Notes: generated by a model not told the origin, from the letters alone. Counted from the stretch's first letter, positions 18,159 to 29,804 are shown. The stretch is DNA of 64,000 bases from Nitrospirota bacterium (GCA_029864405.1 JAOTTP010000001.1:96909-160908); one strand, 5' to 3'. Made by a program: numbers and translations.

Positions 18159-20259
18159 CATTGGGTATCCTGGTTGGTGGCGTCTCTTTCGATGACATGT
18201 CATCCAACACCGCTGTGGCAGCTGAACGAATCGTATGTTCCAATTCTGGAGAACGGGTTTTTAATTCCCGGATTTCGGCGAGTAGTGTGGCGGCTTCACC
18301 GGATTTCCCCATATGTTCGAGCGAGGCCGCTAACCGGTACTTGGCCCATGTGTGCAAGGCCGCTGGCGCATCGAAGGCCAGGGCTTGATCGTACAGACGC
18401 TGGGCTTCGACATAGTCGCCTTGATCAAACATGGCATCCCCCAAGCGGAGGACATCGGAAACCTGAGTGGGTTCGATAGACACCACCTGTCGCATATCTT
18501 GAACCACTGACTCCATCTGCCCAAGCGCTCGATAGGCACGTGCCCGATTCCTGAGCACATAGCGTTGTCCCACTTCTCCGTCCACGTGCTGTAGGGCCGC
18601 CGAGAAATCCCGAATGGCTTCTGCATACCGTTTGTCAGTGAAGGCTTCCATGCCGAGGGCGGTCTCCACTTGTCCTCGCCCTTGGCCCTTGGGAAACTCC
18701 TGGAGATAGGACGCCCCCGCGTCTCGCACCAATGAACCGTTGCCCTGCTCTTGAGCGACCACAACCTGCTGAAGGCGAATGTCTTCCCGGAGCGGACTGT
18801 TGGGGTACTCCTTTAAGAGTTGGTCATACCAATGCCAGGCTTCTGCAGGAAGATGCACCTGCTGATAGGTCTGCGCCACCATCAAGAGACGCTCCCGTTC
18901 CAATGGCACCAGCTGAAACGCGTCTTGATGGTCCGCGTGAAACTTGAGTAACGGCACCCAGGCTTTCCGATCATAGAACGAGCCAATCTGATGCTGTAAC
19001 AACCGCGCGAGTCGATCTTGCCCCTCCTGACGCCTCGTATCTGACGAGGCCGCGATAATGAGGCGGGTGAAAGTCTGAACCGCATTAGCGTAGTCCCCTA
19101 ACGCCTGATAGGCTTGCCCCATCCACAGCAGGCTTTCATCAGCCACGTCGCTTTCAAGGGCATGACTTAACGCACCGGCGGTTTCCAGAACATAATCCCA
19201 CGAGAGCGAGAGGTATATTTCCAAATCATCAAATCGATGGTAAACCCTGGCCCAGTCTTCCTTGGCATGATCCTGCGAGACAAAGGCCACGACCCATCTG
19301 GTGAGTGCGGCCTGCCCGCGTCGACCGGGCTCCTGATCCGGAAATTGTTGTCGGGCGTGATCCGCAAAATACAAGGCCAGATATTCATGCCCCTCTTGCC
19401 GTAATTTTTCTGATATTTTGTTGAGGGCCATCCCAGCTGTTTCCTGATGCGGATGGAGATTGACAGTCAACAAAAATCTGGATATCGCCGTGGCGGGATT
19501 TCCCACGGCGAGTTCCGTTAATCCATACTGATACGATGACTCCGCAGACTGGCGAATGAGTTCAGGCCTTTCGGCTTCCACCACCCGATACCAATAGTAG
19601 GCTTGCTTCCAAGCCTTAGCCATGGCCGTGGCATCGGCCAACCCTAATGCACCCTTTACGCGATGGGCACTCCACTTGGGTTCTTCCACCACTCGTCTGA
19701 GGATCAGTGCTGCCTCCAAATATTGCCTATTGCTCAGATACCCTAGACCGGCTTCAACCATGACTCCTCCCGCTAACGGGTGTTCAGGATAGGACCGGAG
19801 AAATTCTTCGAATATCCCGCTGGCTTCTGAAAACCATCCAGCCTCCCAATACACATCCCCCATGGCACAAAGGGCCCATGGGGCATACACACTGTCGGGA
19901 TCACTAGTTTTCATGGCCTGTAACCGCTCAATACGTTGAAAATTTTCTCTGCCTGGTTCATCCGAATGATCAGGAAGAGAGGCCATGACCCAACGGGTCC
20001 CTTCTGCAAATTGTCCATCTTCCTGTTCATGCAAATAGGTGGCAAACATGTCTCGCGCGTCCAAGAGTTGTCCCGCGTACATCGCATCCTGTCCGTGTTG
20101 AATAATCTCCGGCATAACCATGTCGCGGGAAACGTACCAGGAAAAATCAGAACAGGGGCCTCCCATAACCGTGCTGGGCCAAATGACACACGACAGGGCA
20201 ATCCAAGTAAATTTCCTCACTTTTGGTTTGTGCTCCAACCTGCTGAACGTATTCAGCAA
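18142..20259 (-). CDS. TPR-repeat protein
   Basis: Multiple TPR-like helical repeats; adjacent to flagellar two-component genes. Confidence 0.8.
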   Translation of the reverse strand: MLNTFSRLEHKPKVRKFTWIALSCVIWPSTVMGGPCSDFSWYVSRDMVMPEIIQHGQDAMYAGQLLDARDMFATYLHEQEDGQFAEGTRWVMASLPDHSDEPGRENFQRIERLQAMKTSDPDSVYAPWALCAMGDVYWEAGWFSEASGIFEEFLRSYPEHPLAGGVMVEAGLGYLSNRQYLEAALILRRVVEEPKWSAHRVKGALGLADATAMAKAWKQAYYWYRVVEAERPELIRQSAESSYQYGLTELAVGNPATAISRFLLTVNLHPHQETAGMALNKISEKLRQEGHEYLALYFADHARQQFPDQEPGRRGQAALTRWVVAFVSQDHAKEDWARVYHRFDDLEIYLSLSWDYVLETAGALSHALESDVADESLLWMGQAYQALGDYANAVQTFTRLIIAASSDTRRQEGQDRLARLLQHQIGSFYDRKAWVPLLKFHADHQDAFQLVPLERERLLMVAQTYQQVHLPAEAWHWYDQLLKEYPNSPLREDIRLQQVVVAQEQGNGSLVRDAGASYLQEFPKGQGRGQVETALGMEAFTDKRYAEAIRDFSAALQHVDGEVGQRYVLRNRARAYRALGQMESVVQDMRQVVSIEPTQVSDVLRLGDAMFDQGDYVEAQRLYDQALAFDAPAALHTWAKYRLAASLEHMGKSGEAATLLAEIRELKTRSPELEHTIRSAATAVLDDMSSKETPPTRIPNAPIKS

Positions 20260-20458
20260 AAATTAGACCGGAGTCATTCTTGCCGAGGGCAAAAAATCGA
20301 CACCAGGGTTTTCGTTGAAAAACCAGGAAGTTTTGGGAGGACACCGACGAACGGACAATATTGCCGCCGTCAAGGAGTTGACGGAATGGTCAGAACCTCA
20401 GGCTGGTTCGGAGAGGAAATGCGAGAACAGGGTAGGAATGGCCAGGCGTCTTCGATCG

Positions 20459-21919
20459 TTATACGTCGGCCAGATCTTCCGATGGCGCCGCACGTTGTGC
20501 GACCACTTCGGCCAGGGACTTCTTTTTTAATTTTTCAATGAGGGTAGTGCGATTGATTTGCAGGAGACGCGCCGCTTTACTTTTGACCCAATTGGTTCGC
20601 TCAAGGGCCTCAAGAATCAGCCGATTTTCAAATTCCTCAACCGTTCTGGACAGATCCATCCCTGCCACTGGAATCGCCGCAGGCATGGTGGGGAGATGGG
20701 AAGGTGGTAATCGCCGGATTTTCTCCGGCAAATCTTCTGGGACAATCACCCCGCGCCGTTTTAAAATAGCAATCCGCTCAACAATATTCCCGAGTTCACG
20801 AACGTTTCCCGGCCAGGGATATTCACATAAGAGGCTCATCGCGTCATCAGCCACACCGGTGAGCTCCGCTTTCCGCCGATCATTGAACATCTTGATGAAG
20901 TGCTGGAGTAAGAGCGGGATATCTTCGACGCGTTGACGGAGAGGAGGAACAAGAACCGGCACCACATTTAACCGATAAAACAGATCTTCCCGAAATTGTT
21001 TCGCCGCGACCAGGCTTTCAAGATCCTGATTGGTGGCAGCAATGACGCGGGCATCCGATTTATAGGTTCGAGTTCCCCCCACTCGTTCAAACGTACGCTC
21101 CTGTAGGACGCGAAGAAGTTTGACCTGGAGCGGAGGACTCAGATCACCGATTTCATCAAGGAAAATTGTCCCTCCGGTCGCCAGCTCAAATCGTCCGACT
21201 CGTGACGCCACCGCTCCGGTAAACGCACCTTTCTCATGACCGAACAATTCACTTTCTAATAACGCCTCGGGAATCGCTCCGCAATTGACGGGAATCAGGC
21301 TCCCCTGGCGCCGCGTGCTATGACAATGGATGGTTTGGGCAATCAATTCTTTGCCCGTTCCACTTTCTCCTAAAATAAGCACGGTACTATCGGTATCCGC
21401 CACGCAATCGATCAGCTGAAACACCTCTTGCATCACCTGACTGGAGCTAATAAGTTTTCCTAAACTAAATTGCCCCTTGACGGTTTTCTTGAGTTCGACA
21501 TTCTCGTCCTGAAGGCACTTGACCCGCAAGGCACTGGCAATGGTGGCGCTCAGGACATCCATTGAAAAGGGTTTGGAGAGGAAATCGAAGGCGCCGGCCT
21601 TAATCGCTTTCACCGCCATCTCCACCGACCCATATCCCGTCATGACAATCGTGACAGGATGATTGGGCAGTTGCATGATACGCTGAACTAACTCAATCCC
21701 GTTGATATCGGGGATCATGACGTCGGTCAAGACAATATCGAACTGGGAGGACTCCGCCAGAGCCAAGGCGTCACTCCCCGACTCCGTGTCCACGACCTGA
21801 TGTCCTTCATCCTCCAGCTGCAACTTGATGGACTCCCGCACATCCACTTCATCTTCAACCAGCAGGATCCTGGCAACCTGAGTTGCGATAGCTGATTCAG
21901 CAGAATCGAACGCATCCAT
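20459..21919 (-). CDS. Sigma-54-dependent response regulator (second, FlrA/NtrC-like)
   Basis: REC domain, [23 protein letters not shown], Fis-type HTH. Confidence 0.92.
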   Translation of the reverse strand: MDAFDSAESAIATQVARILLVEDEVDVRESIKLQLEDEGHQVVDTESGSDALALAESSQFDIVLTDVMIPDINGIELVQRIMQLPNHPVTIVMTGYGSVEMAVKAIKAGAFDFLSKPFSMDVLSATIASALRVKCLQDENVELKKTVKGQFSLGKLISSSQVMQEVFQLIDCVADTDSTVLILGESGTGKELIAQTIHCHSTRRQGSLIPVNCGAIPEALLESELFGHEKGAFTGAVASRVGRFELATGGTIFLDEIGDLSPPLQVKLLRVLQERTFERVGGTRTYKSDARVIAATNQDLESLVAAKQFREDLFYRLNVVPVLVPPLRQRVEDIPLLLQHFIKMFNDRRKAELTGVADDAMSLLCEYPWPGNVRELGNIVERIAILKRRGVIVPEDLPEKIRRLPPSHLPTMPAAIPVAGMDLSRTVEEFENRLILEALERTNWVKSKAARLLQINRTTLIEKLKKKSLAEVVAQRAAPSEDLADV

Positions 21920-22212
21920 GAATGACCTCCCTCTCAGCCCGTGTAAACACACATCCCGTTGACCCGGTTGTGCGGTGAAGGAACATAGCTACCCCATTTG
22001 ACGGGGAAGGTCAAGGGTTGTCTTCTAAATTGCACCGATCGTTGCAGAGTCCCTGCCCCTCTCTCCTTGAAAAATTCGAGGGGACCCAGCGTCCCCCATG
22101 GACGGTCACGACCGTTGCTTCCAAGGGCTCATTTAAGAAATACGCAAGACGTTCCGACAAGAATACGTAGGCGCAAACGGAAGGAACACCTAACGGAGAG
22201 TCTCGGTTTCCC

Positions 22213-22440
22213 ATGGACACACCACCGATTCCACAGCCTGCACCCATGCCGATCTTCATTCTCTTTGATACCCAAACCGGGTACCTCTATGGTCACCTCT
22301 TTGCGACCGGGCCGGAAGATCCCTTTCTGCAAGAAGTCATTGACTGGTGGAGCCACTACTGCTCAAACACGCCCATTGGGGTGGATTACCCAGGCGTGAC
22401 CAAACACCCCCAAATGGCCAGCAGTCTTTCCTCCAATTAA
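22213..22440 (+). CDS. Small hypothetical protein
   Basis: 75-aa ORF in a gap between reverse-strand genes; no recognised domain. Confidence 0.35.
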   Translation: MDTPPIPQPAPMPIFILFDTQTGYLYGHLFATGPEDPFLQEVIDWWSHYCSNTPIGVDYPGVTKHPQMASSLSSN

Positions 22441-23085
22441 TCAGGGCAACACTGCCCAAATCGCTAAGCCGGACCGAAACACCAGCAGCAGCCCTGACAA
22501 GTGAATGATCACAACATTGTCATTGACTTGTATATGTTGAATCGCATTGCCGGATGGAAGGTCTTGTGAAAAAAACCCTCCGGTCAACGCAGAAAATCCC
22601 ACTGCGCGTCGATTGGTAAGAACGACTCCCACATTTTCATCAACGACACTCTTCACCAAGGTCTCTCCCGCTCCCCACGAGTCTCGTTTCCAACGACCAA
22701 GATCACTTTGAAAACCATACACCGACTCACGGCCTTGGACAATAATCATTCGGGGGGTAACCGTCCATGTGACCACCTGCTCCGAAGAGGAAAGATTCAT
22801 CTCGACCCACCGTTGCAGCCGACCTGAAAACCCCAGCAACCGTTTGGTTGTCTCGACATATCCGGTCACCCCTTTGGTCTCCACCACCAGCACCTCTTCC
22901 CCCGACGATAACACCTGCCTGGCAATTCCCTCGCCAGAGGTGATCCCAAACAGCTGTCCCCTTGCTGACGTGATGCTGACCTGATCGGTGACGACTTCTT
23001 GCGACCAGGCATGAAGAGGCCAGACAACCAAGCTCAACAGAACCATGATCAGCACAGAGCGCATGCGCAGAGACATGATCAGCAT
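22441..23085 (-). CDS. Hypothetical exported protein
   Basis: Signal-peptide-like N-terminus and beta-rich repeats; directly downstream of lptD. Confidence 0.65.
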   Translation of the reverse strand: MLIMSLRMRSVLIMVLLSLVVWPLHAWSQEVVTDQVSITSARGQLFGITSGEGIARQVLSSGEEVLVVETKGVTGYVETTKRLLGFSGRLQRWVEMNLSSSEQVVTWTVTPRMIIVQGRESVYGFQSDLGRWKRDSWGAGETLVKSVVDENVGVVLTNRRAVGFSALTGGFFSQDLPSGNAIQHIQVNDNVVIIHLSGLLLVFRSGLAIWAVLP

Positions 23086-23091
23086 GACCGG

Positions 23092-25386
23092 TTACCGATA
23101 GTCCCAGGGGATGCCGCGTTCTCCGACCATAATGGGGCCCAAAATTAACTTCATTAATTGTGTCCCATTTCCTTGGGTCCCCCACAACCCAGTCAAGCTG
23201 ATGAGAAATTCGAATTGTGAGCGGTCAGGAAGCCGTGAATACGTCAGACCAAGTGAAAAGCATCGGCAAGGATTTTGGTACAGCCCGACAACATCCCATT
23301 CAGCCGTCGTCCCTGTCCGGAAGTCATGATACCACTTCGTGCCCAGGGTCACACCGTGCGGTAACCGCACGCCACCACCGGCCGTCAGATAAATAATTTC
23401 CGCGGCGGGCGCTAACACCTCATTAAAGGAGACGGGGTTCCAAATATCTCCCCGACGGACTCTCGCCCCCGCTTTCGTATACCGCTGGCCAATGGTCACA
23501 TACCACGTCTGTTGGCTTTGGATGAGCGCGTCGGTGTTCATTTGAGTGAAATCTTTTTTGTTCGGATCGTAGAAGGCATCCACCTTCAGATTGAATGCCG
23601 AGAGGAACCGTGTGGAATCGACCGGTGTATGGAAATGTCCTCGTGTCCATATATCCGAAAATCTAGAGGCCAACGTCGGCGGATTGGCCACATGATAGCT
23701 TTGGGCAAACAACAGATCCAACCAGGTATTGGAAGCCCCGCCGCCAATTTGGCTTAAACGATTTTTCAAGGAATACGTCACCAGACTTTTTTGAATTAAA
23801 TCATCTACCGCATCAACCTTGACTAATTCGGCCTGTTTCGTCTGCGGCACATACTCATAAATCACATTCGGTTCTATCGAATGCCGCAGCCAATTCCCCT
23901 CGCCAAGCGAAAACCGTTTTGACACATTCGTGAACAATTCAGCGCCAAGCCAGAAGGTTTCACGATGTTGTGCTGATTTCTCCGTGAGCCCACGTGTATA
24001 GCCCACTTCACGAAATTTCATCTGAGGACGAAATCCCAATGTGTGCCCCAGATGAAGCCCTTCCATCGAAAGTCCCGGCAAAAAGTCCACCCGACCGACA
24101 TCGAATCCCTTCTCCCGGAAAAAATGCACGGTGGTCGTCTCGGCCGTGAGCGATACCGGACTGCCAAAGAGGTCGGGGTTCACGAACCGATGACCGATTT
24201 CAGGTAACCGTTGGAAGGTCGTATTGCCACCTGCACTTAACGGCTGAATATATTGCCCCAACAGATAGAGCGCCCCATGATCAAGGCGTTGCAAGAGCGT
24301 GAGATTGGACTCCTGGCTGGGTAGGGCGCGTTGAGTGGCAGAAGTGCTCAAATTTTGCAGGACCGTTCGGTCAGTCGAATAATTGGCAAGAATTCGTAAA
24401 GACAAATCACGAGAGAATTGCTGGGCATGAGCCCCTCGAATTTCACCTCGACCACGATTTTGGTCGGTATCATAGAGTGACCTTACCAGCCACCTTCCCT
24501 TTGTGTGCTGATTCCAGGCATAGCGATATTCGAGATCTGCGCCTCCTCCTCGCTGCGTTAATATTTGCGGGGAAATGGTGACATCATTACTGGGATTGAT
24601 CGCCCAAAAAAACCCTTGTCTATATTTGAAACCCAGCTTCGTATCGTACCCGGTGGTGGGGAATAACAATCCGGTTTTCCGAGAGGCGCCAAGCGGATAC
24701 CGAAAGGTAGGAAGCGGGAGTACCGGCACATCGTTCACATTGAACCACACCCCTTTGCCAAATAAACTGTCCTCATATTCCACATCGATATCATCAAAGT
24801 TAAATCGCCAGGCAGGAATCTCGCCATCCTTGGCATCGCAATTGGTAAAAGAACCTTCCTTGACCCGATAATGGGTTTCGGAAAATCGCTGAAGGCGTCG
24901 CCCCGTGATAAAGGAATTCTGCTCCTTCCAGAAAATATTGCCGTCTGTGATCACGCCCGCTTCAGTATTGAGATTGAGCTCGAGGTGTTCCGACCAGATA
25001 TCAGTTTGTTCATCCCGTAAATGCACATGCCCACGTGCCGTAAGACGTCCCGTGAGCTTTTGAAGTGTGGCTTCATCCGCGTTTAAATGAATGGGGCCAC
25101 GGGTGACATCCACAGCCCCGGTGGCGTGATATTCTTCCCGATCACGATCATATTCAATCCGGTCGGCGTTTAAAGCAACGGGGATTCCCTTTGGCGTGGG
25201 TTCGGCGAGGACCTCCTGTGGTGAGGATTCGGCTGGGAGTCCCTCGGATTCCACAACAAGAGAATCCGGTTGTCCGTGCACGGTTTCGCCCACTACCAAC
25301 ATCGTCAAAAAGATGAGTCCACCGATCAGCAACCCATGAGATCGACCCGAGAGAACATGCCGTCCTCCTCCCACGCCGGCACGCGT
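23092..25386 (-). CDS. lptD: LPS-assembly protein LptD
   Basis: OstA-like N-terminus (YDRDREEYHATGAVDVTRGPIHLNADEATLQ) plus long C-terminal beta-barrel; track ORF to 25527 overlaps folC, true start uncertain. Confidence 0.88.
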   Translation of the reverse strand, partial: TRAGVGGGRHVLSGRSHGLLIGGLIFLTMLVVGETVHGQPDSLVVESEGLPAESSPQEVLAEPTPKGIPVALNADRIEYDRDREEYHATGAVDVTRGPIHLNADEATLQKLTGRLTARGHVHLRDEQTDIWSEHLELNLNTEAGVITDGNIFWKEQNSFITGRRLQRFSETHYRVKEGSFTNCDAKDGEIPAWRFNFDDIDVEYEDSLFGKGVWFNVNDVPVLPLPTFRYPLGASRKTGLLFPTTGYDTKLGFKYRQGFFWAINPSNDVTISPQILTQRGGGADLEYRYAWNQHTKGRWLVRSLYDTDQNRGRGEIRGAHAQQFSRDLSLRILANYSTDRTVLQNLSTSATQRALPSQESNLTLLQRLDHGALYLLGQYIQPLSAGGNTTFQRLPEIGHRFVNPDLFGSPVSLTAETTTVHFFREKGFDVGRVDFLPGLSMEGLHLGHTLGFRPQMKFREVGYTRGLTEKSAQHRETFWLGAELFTNVSKRFSLGEGNWLRHSIEPNVIYEYVPQTKQAELVKVDAVDDLIQKSLVTYSLKNRLSQIGGGASNTWLDLLFAQSYHVANPPTLASRFSDIWTRGHFHTPVDSTRFLSAFNLKVDAFYDPNKKDFTQMNTDALIQSQQTWYVTIGQRYTKAGARVRRGDIWNPVSFNEVLAPAAEIIYLTAGGGVRLPHGVTLGTKWYHDFRTGTTAEWDVVGLYQNPCRCFSLGLTYSRLPDRSQFEFLISLTGLWGTQGNGTQLMKLILGPIMVGERGIPWDYR

Positions 25387-26720
25387 CACGTCGGGAAACC
25401 CGACTGAGTCAGACGATTGAGCACCTCCCCAACCAGGAACAACGACCCGGTCACACAGATCACGTCTGAGGGATTCGCGATGTCTTTGGCCTGGCAAACG
25501 GCCTCCCATGAATCTGCGAGTAGACACGGAACCAGATCAACGCAATCGACGGCTTGCTTGAGCTCATCCACCGACGCAGCCCTTTCCATCCGTGGCTGGG
25601 TGAGAATCAATTGGTCAACAAGAGGGAAAAAGACACGCAAAAATCCTTGAAGATTCTTGTCGCGCATCATCCCAACCACCAAAATGAGTTTTCGTCCCGC
25701 GCCATCATGAATTTGTGAGTGGAGAAAGTCAAATAACACTTGCGCACCCGCAAGATTGTGCGCGCCATCCACAATGATAAGGGGATCTCGATACACGACT
25801 TCTAAACGGCCTCTCCATCTGACGTCTTGCAAACCGGTCCGGATGGCCGACGGCGAAATAGGGAATGGGCCATCGACGGCCGTTTCCAATACCGCCAGAG
25901 CATTCGTGGCATTGACCATCTGATGGCGGCCGAGCAAATTCGTCTGTAATCCCGGAATCGTCCATCGCAGCCCTTCATAGGTAAATGTCGTCGCGCTAGT
26001 TTCCAGAAGGGAAAACTCCTGACCCATCCGAAAGCACGGTGCCAGCCATTTCCGGGCCTGAGTCTCAAAAATCTGGAGAATATTTCTCGGCATCGGACCC
26101 AACACCACCGGAGTCTGTTGAGTAATAATTCCTGCTTTCTCCTGCGCAATCGCCTGAATGGAGTCCCCCAAATACGCTTCATGATCGAAACCAATCCCCG
26201 TAATCAGAACACCGATGGGGTTCAACACATTTGTGGCATCAAACCGCCCACCCATGCCGACTTCCACCACCGCAATGTCCACTTGCTGATTCCTAAAATG
26301 CAGAAAAGCCAGCGCGGTCGTGAATTCAAAAAAGGTGAGTGTTGTGAGCGGATTGGCCGTTCGCCGAATCTGCTCGATCAAGGCGCAGACCGCTTCTTCT
26401 GAAATGTCTGCTCCCTGAACCCGTATGCGCTCTCGGAAATCAATCAGATGTGGTGAAGTATACAGACCAACCCGATAGCCGCTTACCTGAAGGATACTGG
26501 CCAACATGGCTGAGGAAGACCCTTTTCCGTTCGTGCCGGCAACATGAAGCGTGGCATACCGACGCTGAGGATTGCCCAGCCGGTCAAGAATATCGGTAAT
26601 GGCCTCCAGGCCTAGCTTGATGCCAAATCGATGCAAGGAAAAGAGATAATCGAGGGTTTCTGGATAGGTAGCCACGGGAGTCAGGGAACTGGGCAGGAGG
26701 GAACAGGGCAAGGAGGTCAA
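25386..26720 (-). CDS. folC: Bifunctional folylpolyglutamate/dihydrofolate synthase
   Basis: VAGTNGKGSSSAML, TSPHLIDFRERIRV, MGGRFDATNVL. Confidence 0.95.
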   Translation of the reverse strand: MTSLPCSLLPSSLTPVATYPETLDYLFSLHRFGIKLGLEAITDILDRLGNPQRRYATLHVAGTNGKGSSSAMLASILQVSGYRVGLYTSPHLIDFRERIRVQGADISEEAVCALIEQIRRTANPLTTLTFFEFTTALAFLHFRNQQVDIAVVEVGMGGRFDATNVLNPIGVLITGIGFDHEAYLGDSIQAIAQEKAGIITQQTPVVLGPMPRNILQIFETQARKWLAPCFRMGQEFSLLETSATTFTYEGLRWTIPGLQTNLLGRHQMVNATNALAVLETAVDGPFPISPSAIRTGLQDVRWRGRLEVVYRDPLIIVDGAHNLAGAQVLFDFLHSQIHDGAGRKLILVVGMMRDKNLQGFLRVFFPLVDQLILTQPRMERAASVDELKQAVDCVDLVPCLLADSWEAVCQAKDIANPSDVICVTGSLFLVGEVLNRLTQSGFPT

Positions 26721-26825
26721 AGGTCAATGATCATTACAACGCATGCCTCTGGCCCTTGATGAGCTAGAGAATCGTGAATACTATTGAGGCCAGCCCAGGA
26801 AAGAGAGAGCCGAGCCTTTCAGATG

Positions 26826-27683
26826 TTATACCGAAGAAGAAACTTCTGCGCCACAATGTGCGAGCAATATTTTCAGAGTCGCCTTGAGGGTTTTTCGTTC
26901 CACGATATGATCAACCATGCCATGTTCCAACAAAAACTCGGCACGTTGGAAACCTTCCGGCAAATGCTCTTTGATCGTTTGTTCAATAACCCGTGGGCCA
27001 GCAAACCCAATCAGCGCCTTCGGTTCCGCCAGAATGATATCCCCTAACATCCCGACACTGGCGGTGACCCCTCCAAAGGTCGGATCGGTTAATAGGACAA
27101 CATATGGAATTCGAGCCTCTTGCAATTTCGCCAAGGCTGATGCCGTTTTCGCCATTTGCATGAGTGACAAGGTCCCCTCTTGCATCCGTGCCCCACCGGA
27201 AGTCGTGACCAACAAAAAGGGCATGTGCTCTGTCAGCGCATGATCGATGGCTCGACAGATTTTCTCGCCCACCACCGATCCCATGCTGCCACCCATAAAT
27301 GAAAAGTCAAAAATTCCAAGCGCAACGGGCTTCCCGGCAATTCGGCACCGCCCAGTCAGAATCGCTTCTTTTTTTCCTGTTTTTTCCTGAGCCTTTTTGA
27401 TGCGCTTGCGGTACGGCAACGTGTCGACAAACTGCAAGGGATCCCCTGGGACTAAATCTGCGTCCCATTCCTCGAAGGAACCAGGATCGGCGATCAACTC
27501 TAAGCGTTCCTCAACCGACAGTGGAAAATGGTATTGGCATTTCGGGCAGACGTTTAAATTGCGCTCAACCTCGCGTTTAAAAATAATGGCGCGACACACC
27601 GCACATTTGACCCACATCCCTTCCACTATTTTAATGGACGTACCTTCTGCGTCAGCGCTTTTATTCCGTTTAAACCATCCCAT
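26826..27683 (-). CDS. accD: Acetyl-CoA carboxylase carboxyltransferase subunit beta
   Basis: N-terminal zinc ribbon (WVKCAVCRAIIF...NVCPKCQYHF) and SGGARMQEGTLSLMQMAKT. Confidence 0.97.
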   Translation of the reverse strand: MGWFKRNKSADAEGTSIKIVEGMWVKCAVCRAIIFKREVERNLNVCPKCQYHFPLSVEERLELIADPGSFEEWDADLVPGDPLQFVDTLPYRKRIKKAQEKTGKKEAILTGRCRIAGKPVALGIFDFSFMGGSMGSVVGEKICRAIDHALTEHMPFLLVTTSGGARMQEGTLSLMQMAKTASALAKLQEARIPYVVLLTDPTFGGVTASVGMLGDIILAEPKALIGFAGPRVIEQTIKEHLPEGFQRAEFLLEHGMVDHIVERKTLKATLKILLAHCGAEVSSSV

Positions 27684-27952
27684 AGATCAGTCTATCCTTA
27701 AGCTTCTCTCATGAATGCATCGCACGCGAACCTACATCCCGGTCTGGCTGTGAGAGAGAAAATGCGAGAAAGGCAGGGAAAGGACACAACAAGAAATCAT
27801 CGACTCCGACACAGTCTTCAGTCACGACAGGACAATAGCATAGGGAGGTTGAACCGGCAAGAATCCCTTCGAGAAGAAGCCCACCCCCGCAGACTATTCT
27901 GGAGGATCAGCAGAGAGATGACGCGACACGGAACAATGAGAAACCGAGGGGA

Positions 27953-29014
27953 TCAGCCGCCCCTGGCATGCATTTCCAAATGTGGATCCTGGCGCAATCG
28001 GTCAATGTCAATATACCGCCCACGACCGGCGCTGGCTTCAAGCTCTTTGCGCTCTTCCGCACCGCGATCTTTACGCGTCTCCCAGACCGATCTGATCATG
28101 GAGACTAAATCTTCTCGTGAGCGTCTTTCCCGGATAGGCTTCAGCAAATTCAAGCCGGATTTGGCATACAGACAAAGATACCACATCCCATCTGCCGTCA
28201 ATCGGCTTCGATCACAGGTTGAGCAAAAGGGCATGGTCGTGGAAGGGATAATACCGAAGATCGTTCCGTCAGGAAGCCGAAATCGCTGCGCAGGGGCCGA
28301 ACTATTTTCATGCACCGGCTCAATGGTCCCATAATACTGGCTTAGCATGGCAAGGATTTGTTTGCGCGAAAGAACTTTTTCAGCTGACCAATCATTCGCT
28401 CCACCCACATCCATATATTCAATGAAGCGCACTTCCCCGTTCACCCGTTTGCCATATTCAAGCAACGGAATCAATTCATCATCGTTATAGCCCTTCATCG
28501 CGACGGTATCCAACTTTAATCCACTAAATCCAACACGACCAACCGATTCAATGCCTTCAAAGACCTGGGCCAAGGTATCCCGTCTGGTCAAGGCCTTAAA
28601 CCGTTCGGGCTTTAACGTATCCAGGCTCACCGTAATGCGGTGCAAGCCCGCATCAAAAAGATTCTGGGCTTGCTCAGCAAGCAACACGCCATTGGTGGTC
28701 ATGGCAATATCCTGAATTTTCGTATTCTTCTGGAGCATCCCAATCAAGGACGCCAAATCTTTCCGTAGGAGCGGCTCTCCACCCGTAATACGAACTCGAT
28801 CCACGCCTTGCTCCGAGAACAGATCCGTCAGGAAGACAATCTCTTTAAAGGTCAACAAGGTTTCACGAGGCAACCACACATAGTTTTCCTCGGGCATACA
28901 ATATTGACAGCGCAAATTACACCGATCCGTAACCGATATACGGAGCGAACGTAATGGCCGGCCCCACACATCTTTTGCCGGTTCGGGCAACCCTTGTGCG
29001 TCACTCGTCGGCAT
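27953..29014 (-). CDS. moaA: GTP 3',8-cyclase MoaA
   Basis: LRISVTDRCNLRCQYCMPEE radical SAM motif, C-terminal CSTCDRSRLTADGMWYLCLYA; start set by TAATG overlap with moaE. Confidence 0.96.
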   Translation of the reverse strand: MPTSDAQGLPEPAKDVWGRPLRSLRISVTDRCNLRCQYCMPEENYVWLPRETLLTFKEIVFLTDLFSEQGVDRVRITGGEPLLRKDLASLIGMLQKNTKIQDIAMTTNGVLLAEQAQNLFDAGLHRITVSLDTLKPERFKALTRRDTLAQVFEGIESVGRVGFSGLKLDTVAMKGYNDDELIPLLEYGKRVNGEVRFIEYMDVGGANDWSAEKVLSRKQILAMLSQYYGTIEPVHENSSAPAQRFRLPDGTIFGIIPSTTMPFCSTCDRSRLTADGMWYLCLYAKSGLNLLKPIRERRSREDLVSMIRSVWETRKDRGAEERKELEASAGRGRYIDIDRLRQDPHLEMHARGG

Positions 29015-29457
29015 TAGGGATGTTCCTCCACCCAGACGTCGCCCTGGGGAGTGTATTCCATTTTCCATATCGGCGTGATTTTTTTCAGTTCATCAATACA
29101 CCATTGGCAGGCTTTGAAGGCATCGGCCCGATGCTCAGCCCCGATAATAATCAACACGATATTTTCGCCAATCTCGATCGGACCATAGCGATGGAGGACC
29201 AAGGCTTCAATAATGTCAAAATCTTGCAAGGCACGTTCGCGGATTTCTTTCAACTTCTTTTGGGCCATCCCTTCATAATGCTCAAACGTCATGGAACTCA
29301 CATCATGGCCCTTAGAATGATCCCGGGCCGTCCCCAAGAACATCGCAATACCTCCGATTCGAGTAGAGCGCGCACGAACCCGCTCTAACTCTTGATCAAT
29401 GGAAAAGTTTTCCTGCTGAACCCGAACCAGCATGCCTTCGTCTATTTCAACGGCCAT
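29014..29457 (-). CDS. moaE: Molybdopterin synthase catalytic subunit MoaE
   Basis: MFLGTARDHSKG, HRYGPIEIGENIVLIIIGAEHRADAFKACQWCIDELKKITPIWKME. Confidence 0.94.
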   Translation of the reverse strand: MAVEIDEGMLVRVQQENFSIDQELERVRARSTRIGGIAMFLGTARDHSKGHDVSSMTFEHYEGMAQKKLKEIRERALQDFDIIEALVLHRYGPIEIGENIVLIIIGAEHRADAFKACQWCIDELKKITPIWKMEYTPQGDVWVEEHP

Positions 29458-29501
29458 CGATCACCTTCCTCAGTTCGTCGCCGACGCATAAAGGTTGTCC
29501 C

Positions 29502-29756
29502 TTATCGTGCCCCTCCCGCAAACGGGGGCAAGAGGGCAATTTCATCAGACTCAACAAGCATCGTCTCCCAATGAGCGATTTCTTGATTCACCGAGACCAA
29601 CACCTTTTTCTTATCGAGTAATTCTCCGACCTGAGGATGCTCAATTTGAATGGAGTGAACCAGATCCCTGACCCGCCCACCTTCAGAAAGGACCACTTCC
29701 AAATCCTTGCCTCCAGGAACCATGGTCTTTAACATCCCGAACAATTTGACCTTCAC
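29502..29756 (-). CDS. moaD: Molybdopterin synthase sulfur carrier MoaD
   Basis: 84-aa ThiS/MoaD fold with LLPPFAGG C-terminus. Confidence 0.88.
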   Translation of the reverse strand: MKVKLFGMLKTMVPGGKDLEVVLSEGGRVRDLVHSIQIEHPQVGELLDKKKVLVSVNQEIAHWETMLVESDEIALLPPFAGGAR

Positions 29757-29804
29757 AATATAAGGCTCCTACGACCAAATGAGAGCAATACACATTACCC
29801 CTCG

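Noticed and set aside
25387-25527. N-terminal extension of lptD into folC
   Set aside because: Overlaps the folC 3' end and reads as non-conserved Arg/Gly-rich sequence
29015-29068. N-terminal extension of moaA into moaE
   Set aside because: TAATG overlap at 29012-29016 gives a natural start; extension is out-of-frame moaE sequence
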